Origin: JAVJUS01 sp040220455
GTDB taxonomy: Bacteria; Pseudomonadota; Alphaproteobacteria; DSM-16000; Inquilinaceae
Direction: 5' to 3'
Length of the DNA: 39,356 nucleotides
Assembly (NCBI GenBank): GCA_040220455.1
Contig: JAVJUS010000120.1
Span: 1-39,356, forward strand
This document shows, piece by piece, positions 24,214 through 31,833 of this stretch. The notes under the pieces were generated by a model that did not search any database, was not told the DNA's origin, and was given only the letters and a program-made list of their open reading frames with translations. The position numbers were made by a program, and so were the translations under genes. Within the stretch, counting starts at the first letter, position 1, and every line of letters begins with the position of its first letter.

Positions 24214-25079
24214 ATCCGCTTCTCCACCATCGGCCGGAGGACGGCGAGATAGATCACGCCGAAGATCAGGATGACGAGCAGGAACAGGAAGCTCAGCGCC
24301 GAGGTGTAGCCCAGGTTGAACTTCTTGAAGCCCTCCTGGTAGGCGAACAGGGTCAGCGTCTCGGTCGATGTGCCGGGTCCGCCGCCGGTCAGCACGAAGA
24401 CCGTGTCGATCAGCTTGAAGCACTCGATCATGCGGATGAAGACGACCGCGATCGAGATCGGCAGCAGCATCGGGAAGGTGATGCCCCAGAACTGCTGCCA
24501 GGCGCTGGCGTTCTCCAGCCGCGCCGCCTCGTAGATCTCCTGAGGCAGCGTCTGCAGGCCGGCCAGCATCAGCAGGATGACGAAGGGCGTCCACTGCCAG
24601 ATCTCGACCACGATGATCGAGCCGACGGCCCAGGTCGAATCGGTCAGGAACGGGACGTTGGTCAGGCCGAACAGGCCCATGAACTGGTTGATCGGCCCGA
24701 CCGTCGAATGGAACAGCATGCGCCAGACCAGGGCGACGGCGATCGGCGCCATCAGCATCGGCAGCAGGAAGGTGACGCGGAACAGCCGCTCGCCCGGCAC
24801 CTTGGCATGCAGCGCGAGCGCGATGGCGAAGCCGATCACGTACTGGATGGCGACCGAGACGATCACGATGGTCAGCGTCGTGCCGACCGTGTCCCAGAAG
24901 CGCGGCTGGGTCAGCAGGTCGGCGTAGTTCTCCAGCCCGATGAACCGCGCCGGCCGCGGCGGCACCAGCCGCAGGTTCTGGAAGCTGACCGACAGCGAGT
25001 AGATCAGCGGGAACAGGCTGACCAGGAGGACGACCAGGAAGGCCGGCCAGATGAAGACGTACTTGATCGGATCGCGCAC
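24210..25079 (-). CDS. Sugar ABC transporter permease (MalF/UgpA type)
   Basis: 289 residues with six hydrophobic helices. The family features are FIGLENYADLLTQPRFW near the N-terminus and the EAA loop EIYEAARLENASAWQQFWGITFPML. VLTGGGPGTSTETLTLFAYQEGFK is the region after the EAA loop seen in MalF/UgpA-type permeases. The start is a GTG, with GGGAGG about 13 nt upstream, and no better ATG is nearby. It is first of the transport genes in the operon and overlaps the second permease by 4 bp. Substrate class is carbohydrate or polyol; the exact compound is not identifiable. Confidence 0.93.
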   Translation of the reverse strand: MRDPIKYVFIWPAFLVVLLVSLFPLIYSLSVSFQNLRLVPPRPARFIGLENYADLLTQPRFWDTVGTTLTIVIVSVAIQYVIGFAIALALHAKVPGERLFRVTFLLPMLMAPIAVALVWRMLFHSTVGPINQFMGLFGLTNVPFLTDSTWAVGSIIVVEIWQWTPFVILLMLAGLQTLPQEIYEAARLENASAWQQFWGITFPMLLPISIAVVFIRMIECFKLIDTVFVLTGGGPGTSTETLTLFAYQEGFKKFNLGYTSALSFLFLLVILIFGVIYLAVLRPMVEKRI

Positions 25080-25297
25080 GGCGGCGGTCGAACCTCCCTG
25101 ATATCGGCGGCCCGCCTTCTAGGCTGTGGAGGGGCGGGCGGGTCCGCGTCCGGGCCGGATCGCTCCGGCATCCGATCGAACCCTAGGCGGATTCCCGGGG
25201 TCCGGCAAGAAAGGTCGGCGGATCAAAAGGATAGACCCGCCGGGCGTGAAGCCGTCCCGCCCGGATCGCGCGACGGGCGAGGACGATCGTGCTCGGC

Positions 25298-26221
25298 TCA
25301 TCGCGACAGCAGCCGGTCGATCTCGTCGCGCGTCGGCATGGACGGCGCGGTGCCGACGCGGGTGACCGACAGCCCGGCGACCGCGCAGCCGAAGCCCGCG
25401 GCCGCCCGGGCGTCCAGCCCCTCGGCCAGGCCGACCGCGAAGCCGCCGTTGAAGGCGTCGCCGGCGCCGGTGGTGTCGACCACCGGACCGGCCTCGACCG
25501 CCGGCACCCGGCCGGCCTCGCCGGCGCCGTCGTCGACCAGCGCGCCGGCGGCGCCCAGCGTGATCACCGGGCAGCCGACCCCGCGCTCGCGGAACGCCGC
25601 GGCGGCGGCGCGCGCGGCGTCGATGCCGTCGACCGGCCGGCCGCACAGGCTCGCCGCCTCCGACTCGTTGGGCGTCAGGAAGTCGACCAGCGGGTAGATG
25701 TCGTCGGGCAGCGGCACCGCCGGCGCCGGGTTCAGGATCGTGCGCACGCCCCGGGCGCGCGCCAGCTCCAGCCCGCGCCGGGCGACCGGCACCGGCACCT
25801 CGCAGTTCGTCGCGAAGACGTCGGCCGAGGCGATCACGTCGGCGGCGGCGTCGACATCGGCGGGGGTGAGCTGGCCGGCCGCGCCCATCGTGACGATGAT
25901 CGCGTTCTCCCCTGTGCCTTCCTCGACCATGATGAAGGCCGCCCCGGTGCCGTGGTCGGGATCGTCGGCGACCCGGCTGTCGTCGACCCCTTCGGCGGCG
26001 TAGGTGCGCCGGGCGAGCTCGCCGAACGCGTCCTTGCCCAGCCGGCTGATCAGGCTCACCTCCGCGCCGGCGCGCCGCGCGGCGATCGCCTGGTTCGAGC
26101 CCTTGCCGCCGGGCCCGAGCTTGAAGGCCGAGCCCAGGATCGTCTCCCCCATTTCGGGCAGGCGGGTCGACCAGAAGGCCAGATCCGCCACGAAGATGCC
26201 CAGCACGCAGACACGCGCCAT
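25298..26221 (-). CDS. rbsK: Ribokinase-like PfkB-family sugar kinase
   Basis: 307 residues. The PfkB fold is seen in the N-terminal glycine motif LGPGGKGSNQA (residues 35-45), the anion-hole and catalytic motif DTTGAGDAFNGG (catalytic Asp255) and the PNESEA motif. The best match is ribokinase, which phosphorylates D-ribose or a related pentose at O5. The ATG at 26221 was chosen because a GGGGGGAC tract lies upstream and the protein begins directly with the first strand. The operon also has a FucU/RbsD-like mutarotase and an FGGY kinase, so the substrate could be a pentose, a deoxyhexose or a ketose produced from one. Confidence 0.88.
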   Translation of the reverse strand: MARVCVLGIFVADLAFWSTRLPEMGETILGSAFKLGPGGKGSNQAIAARRAGAEVSLISRLGKDAFGELARRTYAAEGVDDSRVADDPDHGTGAAFIMVEEGTGENAIIVTMGAAGQLTPADVDAAADVIASADVFATNCEVPVPVARRGLELARARGVRTILNPAPAVPLPDDIYPLVDFLTPNESEAASLCGRPVDGIDAARAAAAAFRERGVGCPVITLGAAGALVDDGAGEAGRVPAVEAGPVVDTTGAGDAFNGGFAVGLAEGLDARAAAGFGCAVAGLSVTRVGTAPSMPTRDEIDRLLSR

Positions 26222-26292
26222 GTCGCGTCGTCCCCCCTTACGCGAGCCCCATACGGCGAGCCGCTTCCCGTCTCCTGCTGCCACGCCCGGCC

Positions 26293-26742
26293 TCAGGGCG
26301 CCGGGATGACGCCTTTCTTGGCCAGGAAGCAGGCATAGGGCCGGCGCTCGCCCGTCGCGACCACGGCGAAGGCCTTCTTGGCCTCGCCGTAGAAGGCGAA
26401 GCGCTCGATCGAGCCCATCTTCCAGCCGCCGCCCTCGGTCTCGTCCATCACGGCCTGGACGTCGCGATGGGCCTCCAGGATCTCGTCGGGCTTGCCCATG
26501 ACCTCCATCCGGCGCACCGGCTCGTCGACGAAGCTGTCGAGCGGCATGACCGACAGGATGGCGCGCATCGCCCGCGGCAGGTCGACCGCGTCGAGCCGGA
26601 TCAGCTCGCCCGTCACCGTCTCCGCGGCGACCGAGGCGGCCGGGAAGTTGCAGTCGACGACGGCGATGTCGTCGCCATGGCCCATGGCGCGCAGCACGTG
26701 TAGCAGATCCGCGTTGAGCAGCGGATCGATCCCCTTGAGCAC
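26293..26742 (-). CDS. fucU: RbsD/FucU-family sugar mutarotase
   Basis: 149 residues from a GTG start with GGGGGAGAA upstream. Motifs are LKGIDPLLNADLLHVL, the conserved GHGDDI (H22) and the C-terminal FAFYGEAKKAFAVVATGERR plus KKGVI, which match FucU (L-fucose mutarotase) better than RbsD. These enzymes interconvert the alpha and beta anomers of a sugar, so they feed kinases or dehydrogenases specific for one anomer. It lies between the FGGY kinase and ribokinase genes. Whether it acts on fucose, ribose or another sugar is not decidable here. Confidence 0.88.
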   Translation of the reverse strand: MLKGIDPLLNADLLHVLRAMGHGDDIAVVDCNFPAASVAAETVTGELIRLDAVDLPRAMRAILSVMPLDSFVDEPVRRMEVMGKPDEILEAHRDVQAVMDETEGGGWKMGSIERFAFYGEAKKAFAVVATGERRPYACFLAKKGVIPAP

Positions 26743-26795
26743 GGTGGTTCTCCCCCTCGACGTCTTTTCGTTCGGCCCCCGCCGGATGGCGGGGC

Positions 26796-28307
26796 TCAGC
26801 CCGCGCCCGCCTGGGCGTGCAGGATGTCGGCGAGCGCCGGATAGGTCTTCTTGTAGGCCTCGTAGAACGGCCGGTAGGCGGCGTGGCGGCCGGCACCCGG
26901 CTCGATCGTGCGCACGACCTCGACCATCTCGGCGCTGGCCGTGCGGATGTCGTCGTAGAGCCCGGCGCCGACCGCCGCCAGGATCGCCGAGCCCAGCGCC
27001 GGGGCGTCGGCGACCCGGGTCAGGCTCAGCGGCACGTTGGAGACGTCGGCGTGGATCTGCAGCCACAGGTCCGAGCGGGTCGCGCCGCCGGCGACGCGGA
27101 TGTCGTCGACCGTGTAGGACCCGTTGCGCATGGTCTCCAGGATCAGCTCGGTGCCGTAGGCGATGCCCTCGATGATAGCGCGGAAGACGTGGCCGCGCTT
27201 GTGGCTCAGGCTCAGCCCGGAGATCACGCCGCGCGAGCGCGGATCGGTGTAGGGCGTCCGGTTGCCCTGGAAGTGGTCGAGCACGACGAGCCCGTCGGAG
27301 CCCGGCGGCAGGTCCACCGCCTCGGCCGTCAGCGCGTCGTAGTCCACGTTCTCGCCCAGCAGGTTCCTGTACCAGGCGACGGCCGAGCCGGTGGAGGTCT
27401 GGCCCCCCTCGACCACGTGCAGGCCCGGGATCACCGCGTCGGGGTAGGTGCCCCAGATCCCGGCGCCGTGGAACTCCCCGGCCGACAGGCCCAGATGCAG
27501 GTGGGAAGAGCCGGTGATGAACGCCATGCGTCCCGGCTCGACCACGCCCAGCCCGATCATCCCGATGAAGGCGTCCGCCCCGCCCTGGGCGACCGGGGTG
27601 CCCGGCGGCAGGCCCAGATGCTCGGCCGCCGCGTCGGTCAGGGGGCCGACCACCTCACCGAGGCCGACGATCTCCCGCGGCCACTTGTCCGCCAGCTCCG
27701 GAATGCCGGCGGCGGCCATCAGCGAGGTCGGCGCGCCGCCCCTGCGGGCGTTGTAGTGCCAGCGCACCGAGCAGTTGTTGATCGAGCCGACCATTCGGCC
27801 GGTCAGGTGGTAGTTGAGGTAGTCCTGGTACTCGCAGATCCAGGTGGCGTTGGCGAAGGTGTCGGGCTCGTTCCGCTTCAGCCACAGCGCCTTGGGGATC
27901 ATCCATTCCGCCGAGACCGGGCCGGCGCCGTCGCTGTTGACCGCCAGCGCCGGATCGCCGGTCGCCACCAGCTCCGCCGCCTGGTCGGCCGAGCGCAGGT
28001 CCATCCAGATCAGGGCCGGGCCCAGCGCCTTGCCCGTGTCGTCCAGGGCGACGACCGAGCAGCAGGTGGTGTCGAGCGCGATCGCCTTGACCTGGTCGGG
28101 CCGGACGCCGGAGTCGGCGACCGCCTCGCGCACCGTGCGGCCGAGCGCGGTCCACCAGTCCCGGGGGTCCTGCTCGGCCCAGGCGGCGCGGGGAAATTCG
28201 GTCGGATAGCGGGCCGAGGCGAAGGCCAGCGGGTTGCCGGCGAGGTCGAACACCCCGGCGCGCAGCGATTCGGTGCCGCCGTCGACGCCGATGACGTAGG
28301 CAGACAT
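26796..28307 (-). CDS. FGGY-family carbohydrate kinase
   Basis: 503 residues. The ASKHA kinase core is visible as GVDGGTESLRAGVFD (phosphate-1 loop, D9), the catalytic Asp in QGGADAFIGMIG (D245) and the adenosine motif RVAGGATRSDLWLQ. DTTCCSVVALDDTG and LIWMDLRS suggest a ribulokinase/xylulokinase-like ketose kinase, but subgroup assignment is uncertain. ATG 28307 was chosen over 28328 because GGGGAGGG lies 8 nt upstream. It is the first gene of the minus-strand carbohydrate operon, so the promoter and operators should lie in the 189-bp gap upstream, where dyads are seen. Confidence 0.9.
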   Translation of the reverse strand: MSAYVIGVDGGTESLRAGVFDLAGNPLAFASARYPTEFPRAAWAEQDPRDWWTALGRTVREAVADSGVRPDQVKAIALDTTCCSVVALDDTGKALGPALIWMDLRSADQAAELVATGDPALAVNSDGAGPVSAEWMIPKALWLKRNEPDTFANATWICEYQDYLNYHLTGRMVGSINNCSVRWHYNARRGGAPTSLMAAAGIPELADKWPREIVGLGEVVGPLTDAAAEHLGLPPGTPVAQGGADAFIGMIGLGVVEPGRMAFITGSSHLHLGLSAGEFHGAGIWGTYPDAVIPGLHVVEGGQTSTGSAVAWYRNLLGENVDYDALTAEAVDLPPGSDGLVVLDHFQGNRTPYTDPRSRGVISGLSLSHKRGHVFRAIIEGIAYGTELILETMRNGSYTVDDIRVAGGATRSDLWLQIHADVSNVPLSLTRVADAPALGSAILAAVGAGLYDDIRTASAEMVEVVRTIEPGAGRHAAYRPFYEAYKKTYPALADILHAQAGAG

Positions 28308-28342
28308 GGCCGCAGCCCTCCCCGACACTCGTCCTTGTCGAT

Positions 28343-28372
28343 CCGGTGTCGCATTGAACCGTTACACCGGTT
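28343..28372. promoter_or_regulatory. Operator-like overlapping dyads upstream of the sugar operon
   Basis: Two overlapping inverted repeats: CCGGTGT (28343-28349) with ACACCGG (28364-28370), and AACCG (28357-28361) with CGGTT (28368-28372). The second resembles the CG-centred half-sites of LacI-family operators in part. They lie 36 bp upstream of the FGGY kinase start. No LacI- or DeoR-type regulator gene is in the window, so the binding protein is unknown. Confidence 0.4.
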
Positions 28373-28496
28373 GCCTACGACTGTCGCCGAAACGACGCCG
28401 GCGCGCAAGCCGTGCGCTTCCGGCGCGGCGGGCCGCCGAGCGTCGACCGGGCGTGGTGGGATGCGGTGGGTGGTGCGCGGCGCCGCCGAGGAGGAC

Positions 28497-29225
28497 TCAA
28501 AGCCCCTCGGCCATGTCCAGCAGGCCGTCGCGGTCCGAGAGGTCGACCTTGCCGCCCTCGAGCAGGCGGATCGCGCCGGAGGACTTGAGCTGGGTGAAGG
28601 TGCGGCTGACCGTCTCGGTGGTCAGGCCCAGATAATCGGCGATGTCCGACCGGCTCATCGGCAGGTGGACCGGGTTTTCCTTCTGGCCGCGGCGCGCGGC
28701 GCGACGCGACAGGGTCAGCAGGAACGACGCGATCTTCTCCCGCGCGGATTTGCGGCCGAGCAGGAGCATCTGGTCCTGGGCGGCGGCGAGCTCGTTCGAC
28801 GCCATCGAGAACAGGCGCCGCTGCAGCTTGGGGAAGTCGTCCATAAGCGCGTCGAGGCGCTTTCGCGGGAAGCGGCAGAGCGAGACCGGGGTCACCGTCT
28901 CGGCCGTGTAGGCGAGCTTGTCGTTGACCGACAGGCCGACGAAGTCGCCGGCGAACAGGAAGCCGGTGATCTGGCGGCGCCCGTCGGGCAGGAGCTTGTA
29001 GAGCTTCACCGTGCCGGACGTCACGTTGAAGACGTGCTCGGCCGGATCGCCCTCGGAGAAGACGGTGCGGTGGGCCTCCAGCCGGAGGCTCTGGACGATG
29101 GCGTTGAGGCGGTCGAGCTCGTCGTCCTCCAGCGCCGCACAGACCGACAGGGAGCGCACGGGGCACGCGCCGCACGGGTTCACGTCCATGGCCCCCACGG
29201 GCTTTGCCAGATCGAACGACGACAT
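28497..29225 (-). CDS. fnrN: Fnr/FnrN-type oxygen-sensing transcription regulator
   Basis: 242 residues from ATG 29225. The cluster ligands follow the C-x2-C-x7-C pattern (C18, C21, C29) with a fourth Cys, C117 (SLCRFPRKR), matching FNR-type proteins that bind an oxygen-labile [4Fe-4S] cluster. The cyclic-nucleotide-like beta barrel runs to about residue 135, then the long dimer helix and the HTH (SRSDIADYLGLTTETVSR) with the E-SR recognition residues for TTGAT sites. An alternative ATG at 29306 has a better-spaced GGAG and would add 27 residues. An Fnr box lies upstream, so autoregulation is likely. Confidence 0.9.
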   Translation of the reverse strand: MSSFDLAKPVGAMDVNPCGACPVRSLSVCAALEDDELDRLNAIVQSLRLEAHRTVFSEGDPAEHVFNVTSGTVKLYKLLPDGRRQITGFLFAGDFVGLSVNDKLAYTAETVTPVSLCRFPRKRLDALMDDFPKLQRRLFSMASNELAAAQDQMLLLGRKSAREKIASFLLTLSRRAARRGQKENPVHLPMSRSDIADYLGLTTETVSRTFTQLKSSGAIRLLEGGKVDLSDRDGLLDMAEGL

Positions 29226-29360
29226 GGCGATCCGGGCTCCCCGACCCTCGCTGGAAAGGACGGCGGCGTGCCGGCCTTCGACGTCGGGGGCATCTTGGCC
29301 GAACATTAGCAACTCCGCAACATCACCCGGCCGCGATGCCGCAGGAAACGCGGGCGACGC

Positions 29361-29374
29361 TTGATCCACGTCAA
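29361..29374. promoter_or_regulatory. Fnr box in the fnrN / GNAT-like divergent gap
   Basis: TTGATCCACGTCAA matches the FNR/FnrL consensus TTGAT-N4-ATCAA at 9 of 10 positions. It sits between the minus-strand fnrN gene and the plus-strand gene at 29434. If it acts at -41.5, the fnrN transcript would start near 29326, 20 nt before the alternative ATG at 29306. The site could also serve the divergent gene (start near 29409). Confidence 0.75.
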
Positions 29375-29433
29375 GGCACGGGCGGTCCGGCCGCGAGACC
29401 ATCGCCGGACTCGAAGAGCCCGACAGGCGCGCG

Positions 29434-29973
29434 ATGACCGACCGCTACCACGCCCGGCCCCTGGCGATCGGCCGGATCGACCAGGCCTTCCCGCTGATCC
29501 AGGCGGTCCGCCCCGCCCTCGGCCTGGAAGACTGGCGGCGCTTCGCCGTCGCGCTGTCGGCCATCGGGGCCGACCGGGCCGGCATCATGACCGCCCAGGC
29601 CTCGGGCTACATTCACGGCCTGTTCAGCTACACTGTCGAGCCGCATATCATGCACCGCCGGGTGCTGTCGGTTGACAATTTCGTGGCGATCGAGCTGCTG
29701 GACGCCGGTGCCGTGGTCGAGACGCTGCTCGACGCGATCGACCGGCTGGCCGGCGATCTGCGCTGCTCGGCGGTGTGCACGACGCTGTCGGCCGCCGGGA
29801 ACCTGAGCGCCGCGACCCGAGCCGACCTGATCGAGCGCTTCCATGCCCGCGGCTACGGTGACCAGCCGCTGGTCTTCTGCCGGGTCACGCCGGAGACGGG
29901 GCGCGCGGGGCTGGAGCCGGTCGAGACGGCGAGCGTCGGACGGGTCGTGCACTTCAGCGCGGGCGGCGCCTGA
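29434..29973 (+). CDS. GNAT-fold-like protein divergent from fnrN
   Basis: 179 residues. The N-terminus (RPLAIGRIDQAFPLIQAVRP) and the central strand pair (GLFSYTVEP, NFVAIELLDAG), followed by a long helix, resemble a GNAT N-acetyltransferase fold. The acetyl-CoA loop motif (Q/R-x-x-G-x-G/A) is degenerate, so catalytic activity is doubtful. A short AT-richer interior and Cys residues (C118, C123-type spacing in LRCSAVCTT) are seen. It shares an upstream Fnr box with fnrN, which suggests a role under low oxygen (inference). The function is not known to me. Confidence 0.65.
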   Translation: MTDRYHARPLAIGRIDQAFPLIQAVRPALGLEDWRRFAVALSAIGADRAGIMTAQASGYIHGLFSYTVEPHIMHRRVLSVDNFVAIELLDAGAVVETLLDAIDRLAGDLRCSAVCTTLSAAGNLSAATRADLIERFHARGYGDQPLVFCRVTPETGRAGLEPVETASVGRVVHFSAGGA

Positions 29974-29989
29974 CCGGCGCCTCCGACAC

Positions 29990-30008
29990 GCGAAACCCGC
30001 GGTTTCGC
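29990..30008 (+). terminator. Hairpin after the GNAT-like gene
   Basis: GCGAAACC (29990-29997), loop CGC, GGTTTCGC (30001-30008): a perfect 8-bp stem 16 nt after the stop codon. There is no T-tract, so Rho-independent function is uncertain; the next gene starts 32 nt further on. Confidence 0.35.
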
Positions 30009-30039
30009 CCCGGGCGGCCGGTCGCTATTCTCCGGCGAC

Positions 30040-31293
30040 ATGGCCGAAATTCCGAGAGACGTCGATGTCGCCGCGCCGCCGCGGCCGGAGCCGCCGGACA
30101 CGACTCCCAACGCCCTGCCGGTCGTGCGCCTCCAGCCGGGCCGGGACGGCCGGGTGCGTCAGGGCTATCCCTGGGTCTTCAACAACGAGCTCGTGTTCGA
30201 CGCGACGACCCGGGAGGTGCCGCCGGGCGGGCTCGTGCGCCTGGTCGACGGGCGCGGCAAGGCGCTGGGCATCGCCGGGCTCAACCGCCACACGCTGATC
30301 GCCGCGCGGCTGATGACGCGCGAGCCGGACGAGCGGATCGACCGCGACTGGTTCGTCCGGCGAATCGCGGCGGCCGCGGCGGTTCGCGACCGGCTGTTCG
30401 ACGTGCCGCACTACCGCCTGCTCCACGCGGAGGCCGACGGCCTGCCGGGGCTGATCGCCGACCGCTACGGCGACGTGGTGGTCCTCCAGGTCAACACCGC
30501 CGTGATGGACAGCCTGGTCGCGCCGATCCTCGAGGCGCTCGACGCCGTCCTCGCGCCGCGCGCCATCGTGCTGCGCAACGACGCCGCCGGCCGCGAGGCC
30601 GAGGGGTTGGCGACCAGTGTCGGGCTCGCCGCCGGAACGCTCGACGGGCCGGTCACGGTCCTGGAGAACGGCGCGCGCTTCCCGGCCGACCCGCTCGGCG
30701 GACAGAAGACCGGCTGGTTCTTCGACCAGCGCGACAACCGGGCCTTCGCCGCTCGCCTGGCGCCGGGGCTCGACGTGCTCGACGTCTACGCCCATACCGG
30801 CGGCTTCGCGATCCAGGCGGCGCGGGCGGGTGCGCGCTCGGTCGTCGCCCTCGACCGATCGGCGAGCGCGCTGGAGACCGCGGTGGAGGCCGCCACCATG
30901 AACGGCGTCGCCGACCGGTTCGAGGTGGTCAAGGCCGACGCCTTCGCCGAGATGCAGCGCATGGCCGATGCGGGGCGGCGCTTCGGTGTGGTGATCGTCG
31001 ACCCGCCGGCCTTCGCCAAGGTCAAGAAGGACACGGCCGCCGCGCTCAGGGGCTATCGCAAGATGACACGCTTCGCCGCCCGGCTGGTGGCGCCCGGCGG
31101 CTATCTTGTCGCCGCGTCGTGCAGCCATCATGTCGACGCGCCGGCCTTCGCCGAGGCCGTGCGCAAGGGGCTGGTCGAGGCCCGGCGCGCCGGCCGCATC
31201 CTGCGCCAGGCCGGCGCCGGCCCGGACCATCCTGTCCATCCGCACCTGCCGGAGAGCGCCTATCTCAAGGCGATCACCGTGGCGCTCGACTGA
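30040..31293 (+). CDS. rlmI: RlmI-like 23S rRNA (cytosine-C5) methyltransferase
   Basis: 417 residues. An N-terminal PUA-like RNA-binding domain (about 30-100, with RQGYPWVFNNELV) precedes a middle domain (DGLPGLIADRYGDVVVLQ) and a Rossmann SAM domain: DVLDVYAHTGGFAI (motif I), ALDRSASAL, VVIVDPPAFAKVKKD (motif IV) and a catalytic Cys block (AASCSHHVD). This is the RlmI/YccW arrangement, which methylates a cytosine of 23S rRNA. There is a 20-residue Pro-rich N-terminal extension before the PUA domain. The gene stands alone on the plus strand, converging on the ArsR gene. Confidence 0.92.
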   Translation: MAEIPRDVDVAAPPRPEPPDTTPNALPVVRLQPGRDGRVRQGYPWVFNNELVFDATTREVPPGGLVRLVDGRGKALGIAGLNRHTLIAARLMTREPDERIDRDWFVRRIAAAAAVRDRLFDVPHYRLLHAEADGLPGLIADRYGDVVVLQVNTAVMDSLVAPILEALDAVLAPRAIVLRNDAAGREAEGLATSVGLAAGTLDGPVTVLENGARFPADPLGGQKTGWFFDQRDNRAFAARLAPGLDVLDVYAHTGGFAIQAARAGARSVVALDRSASALETAVEAATMNGVADRFEVVKADAFAEMQRMADAGRRFGVVIVDPPAFAKVKKDTAAALRGYRKMTRFAARLVAPGGYLVAASCSHHVDAPAFAEAVRKGLVEARRAGRILRQAGAGPDHPVHPHLPESAYLKAITVALD

Positions 31294-31360
31294 GAGCGCG
31301 GGGCGCGGGGCGGCGATAGCAATGCCGAAGGGAAGGGATACCGGTTTCGCGGCCGGGCCG

Positions 31361-31714
31361 TCAGGCCTTGTCGGCGGCGATCTGCGTCTCCGTCTCCACC
31401 GGGCCGCCGCCGGGACGCGCTTCGACGCAGTAGATGTCGTGCAGCGTCTGCATGATCCGGCGTGCCTCGTCGCCGGCCAGGGAGTAGTAGATGGTCTGGG
31501 CGGAGCGGCGCGTGGCGACGAGACCGTCCTGGCGCAGCCGGGCCAGATGCTGGGACAGCGCCGACTGGCTGAGGCCGACGACGGATTCGAGCTGGCCGAC
31601 CGAGCACTCCCCCTGCGCCAGGTGACACAGGATCAGCAGCCGGCGCTCGTTGCTCATGGCCTTGAGCAGCCGGCTCGCGATACGCGCGTTGGACTGTAGT
31701 TTCTCGACGTCCAT
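31361..31714 (-). CDS. ArsR-family repressor, BigR/SqrR-like (persulfide-sensing candidate)
   Basis: 117 residues from ATG 31714. The winged helix runs from LLKAMSNERRLLILCHL through VGLSQSALSQHLARLRQDGLVATRR to TIYYSL. C30 (in ILCHL) and C96 (in DIYC) are 66 residues apart, the same spacing as the C41/C107 pair of SqrR and C42/C108 of BigR, which form a sulfur-bridged link with persulfides and lose DNA binding. A third Cys (C37) is present. It is divergent from a TusA-family gene, fitting a sulfur role. The start lies only 7 nt from a -10 element, so the mRNA is probably leaderless; the frame upstream (to 31753) overlaps the promoter. Confidence 0.85.
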   Translation of the reverse strand: MDVEKLQSNARIASRLLKAMSNERRLLILCHLAQGECSVGQLESVVGLSQSALSQHLARLRQDGLVATRRSAQTIYYSLAGDEARRIMQTLHDIYCVEARPGGGPVETETQIAADKA

Positions 31715-31721
31715 GATCAAG

Positions 31722-31749
31722 ATATTAGGCAACGGCGCAACGGGGTCAA
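31722..31749 (-). promoter_or_regulatory. Candidate sigma-70 promoter of the ArsR gene (leaderless)
   Basis: On the minus strand: TTGACC (31749-31744), a 16-bp spacer and TAATAT (31727-31722). The -10 ends 7 nt before the ATG at 31714, so transcription should begin at or next to the start codon. No ribosome site is visible before the ATG, consistent with a leaderless message. Confidence 0.6.
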
Positions 31750-31780
31750 GCATGCCCGATTGTCGCCTACAGGGGCTGCC

Positions 31781-31803
31781 CAGTATTTTCCAACCGATTA
31801 CTG
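31781..31803 (+). promoter_or_regulatory. Inverted repeat upstream of tusA, operator candidate
   Basis: CAGTA (31781-31785) and TACTG (31799-31803), spaced by 13 bp, lie between the divergent ArsR and TusA genes. A weak plus-strand promoter, TTGTCG (31760-31765) with GTATTT (31783-31788), overlaps it, so a repressor bound here would block tusA. Prediction only. Confidence 0.35.
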
Positions 31804-31833
31804 TAGTGTCCCGCCCCGCCGTGGAGCGCGTCG

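Noticed and set aside
26817..29309. 830-codon plus-strand frame antisense to the FGGY kinase and fnrN
   Set aside because: GC-driven shadow; the opposite strand encodes complete enzymes with catalytic residues in place.
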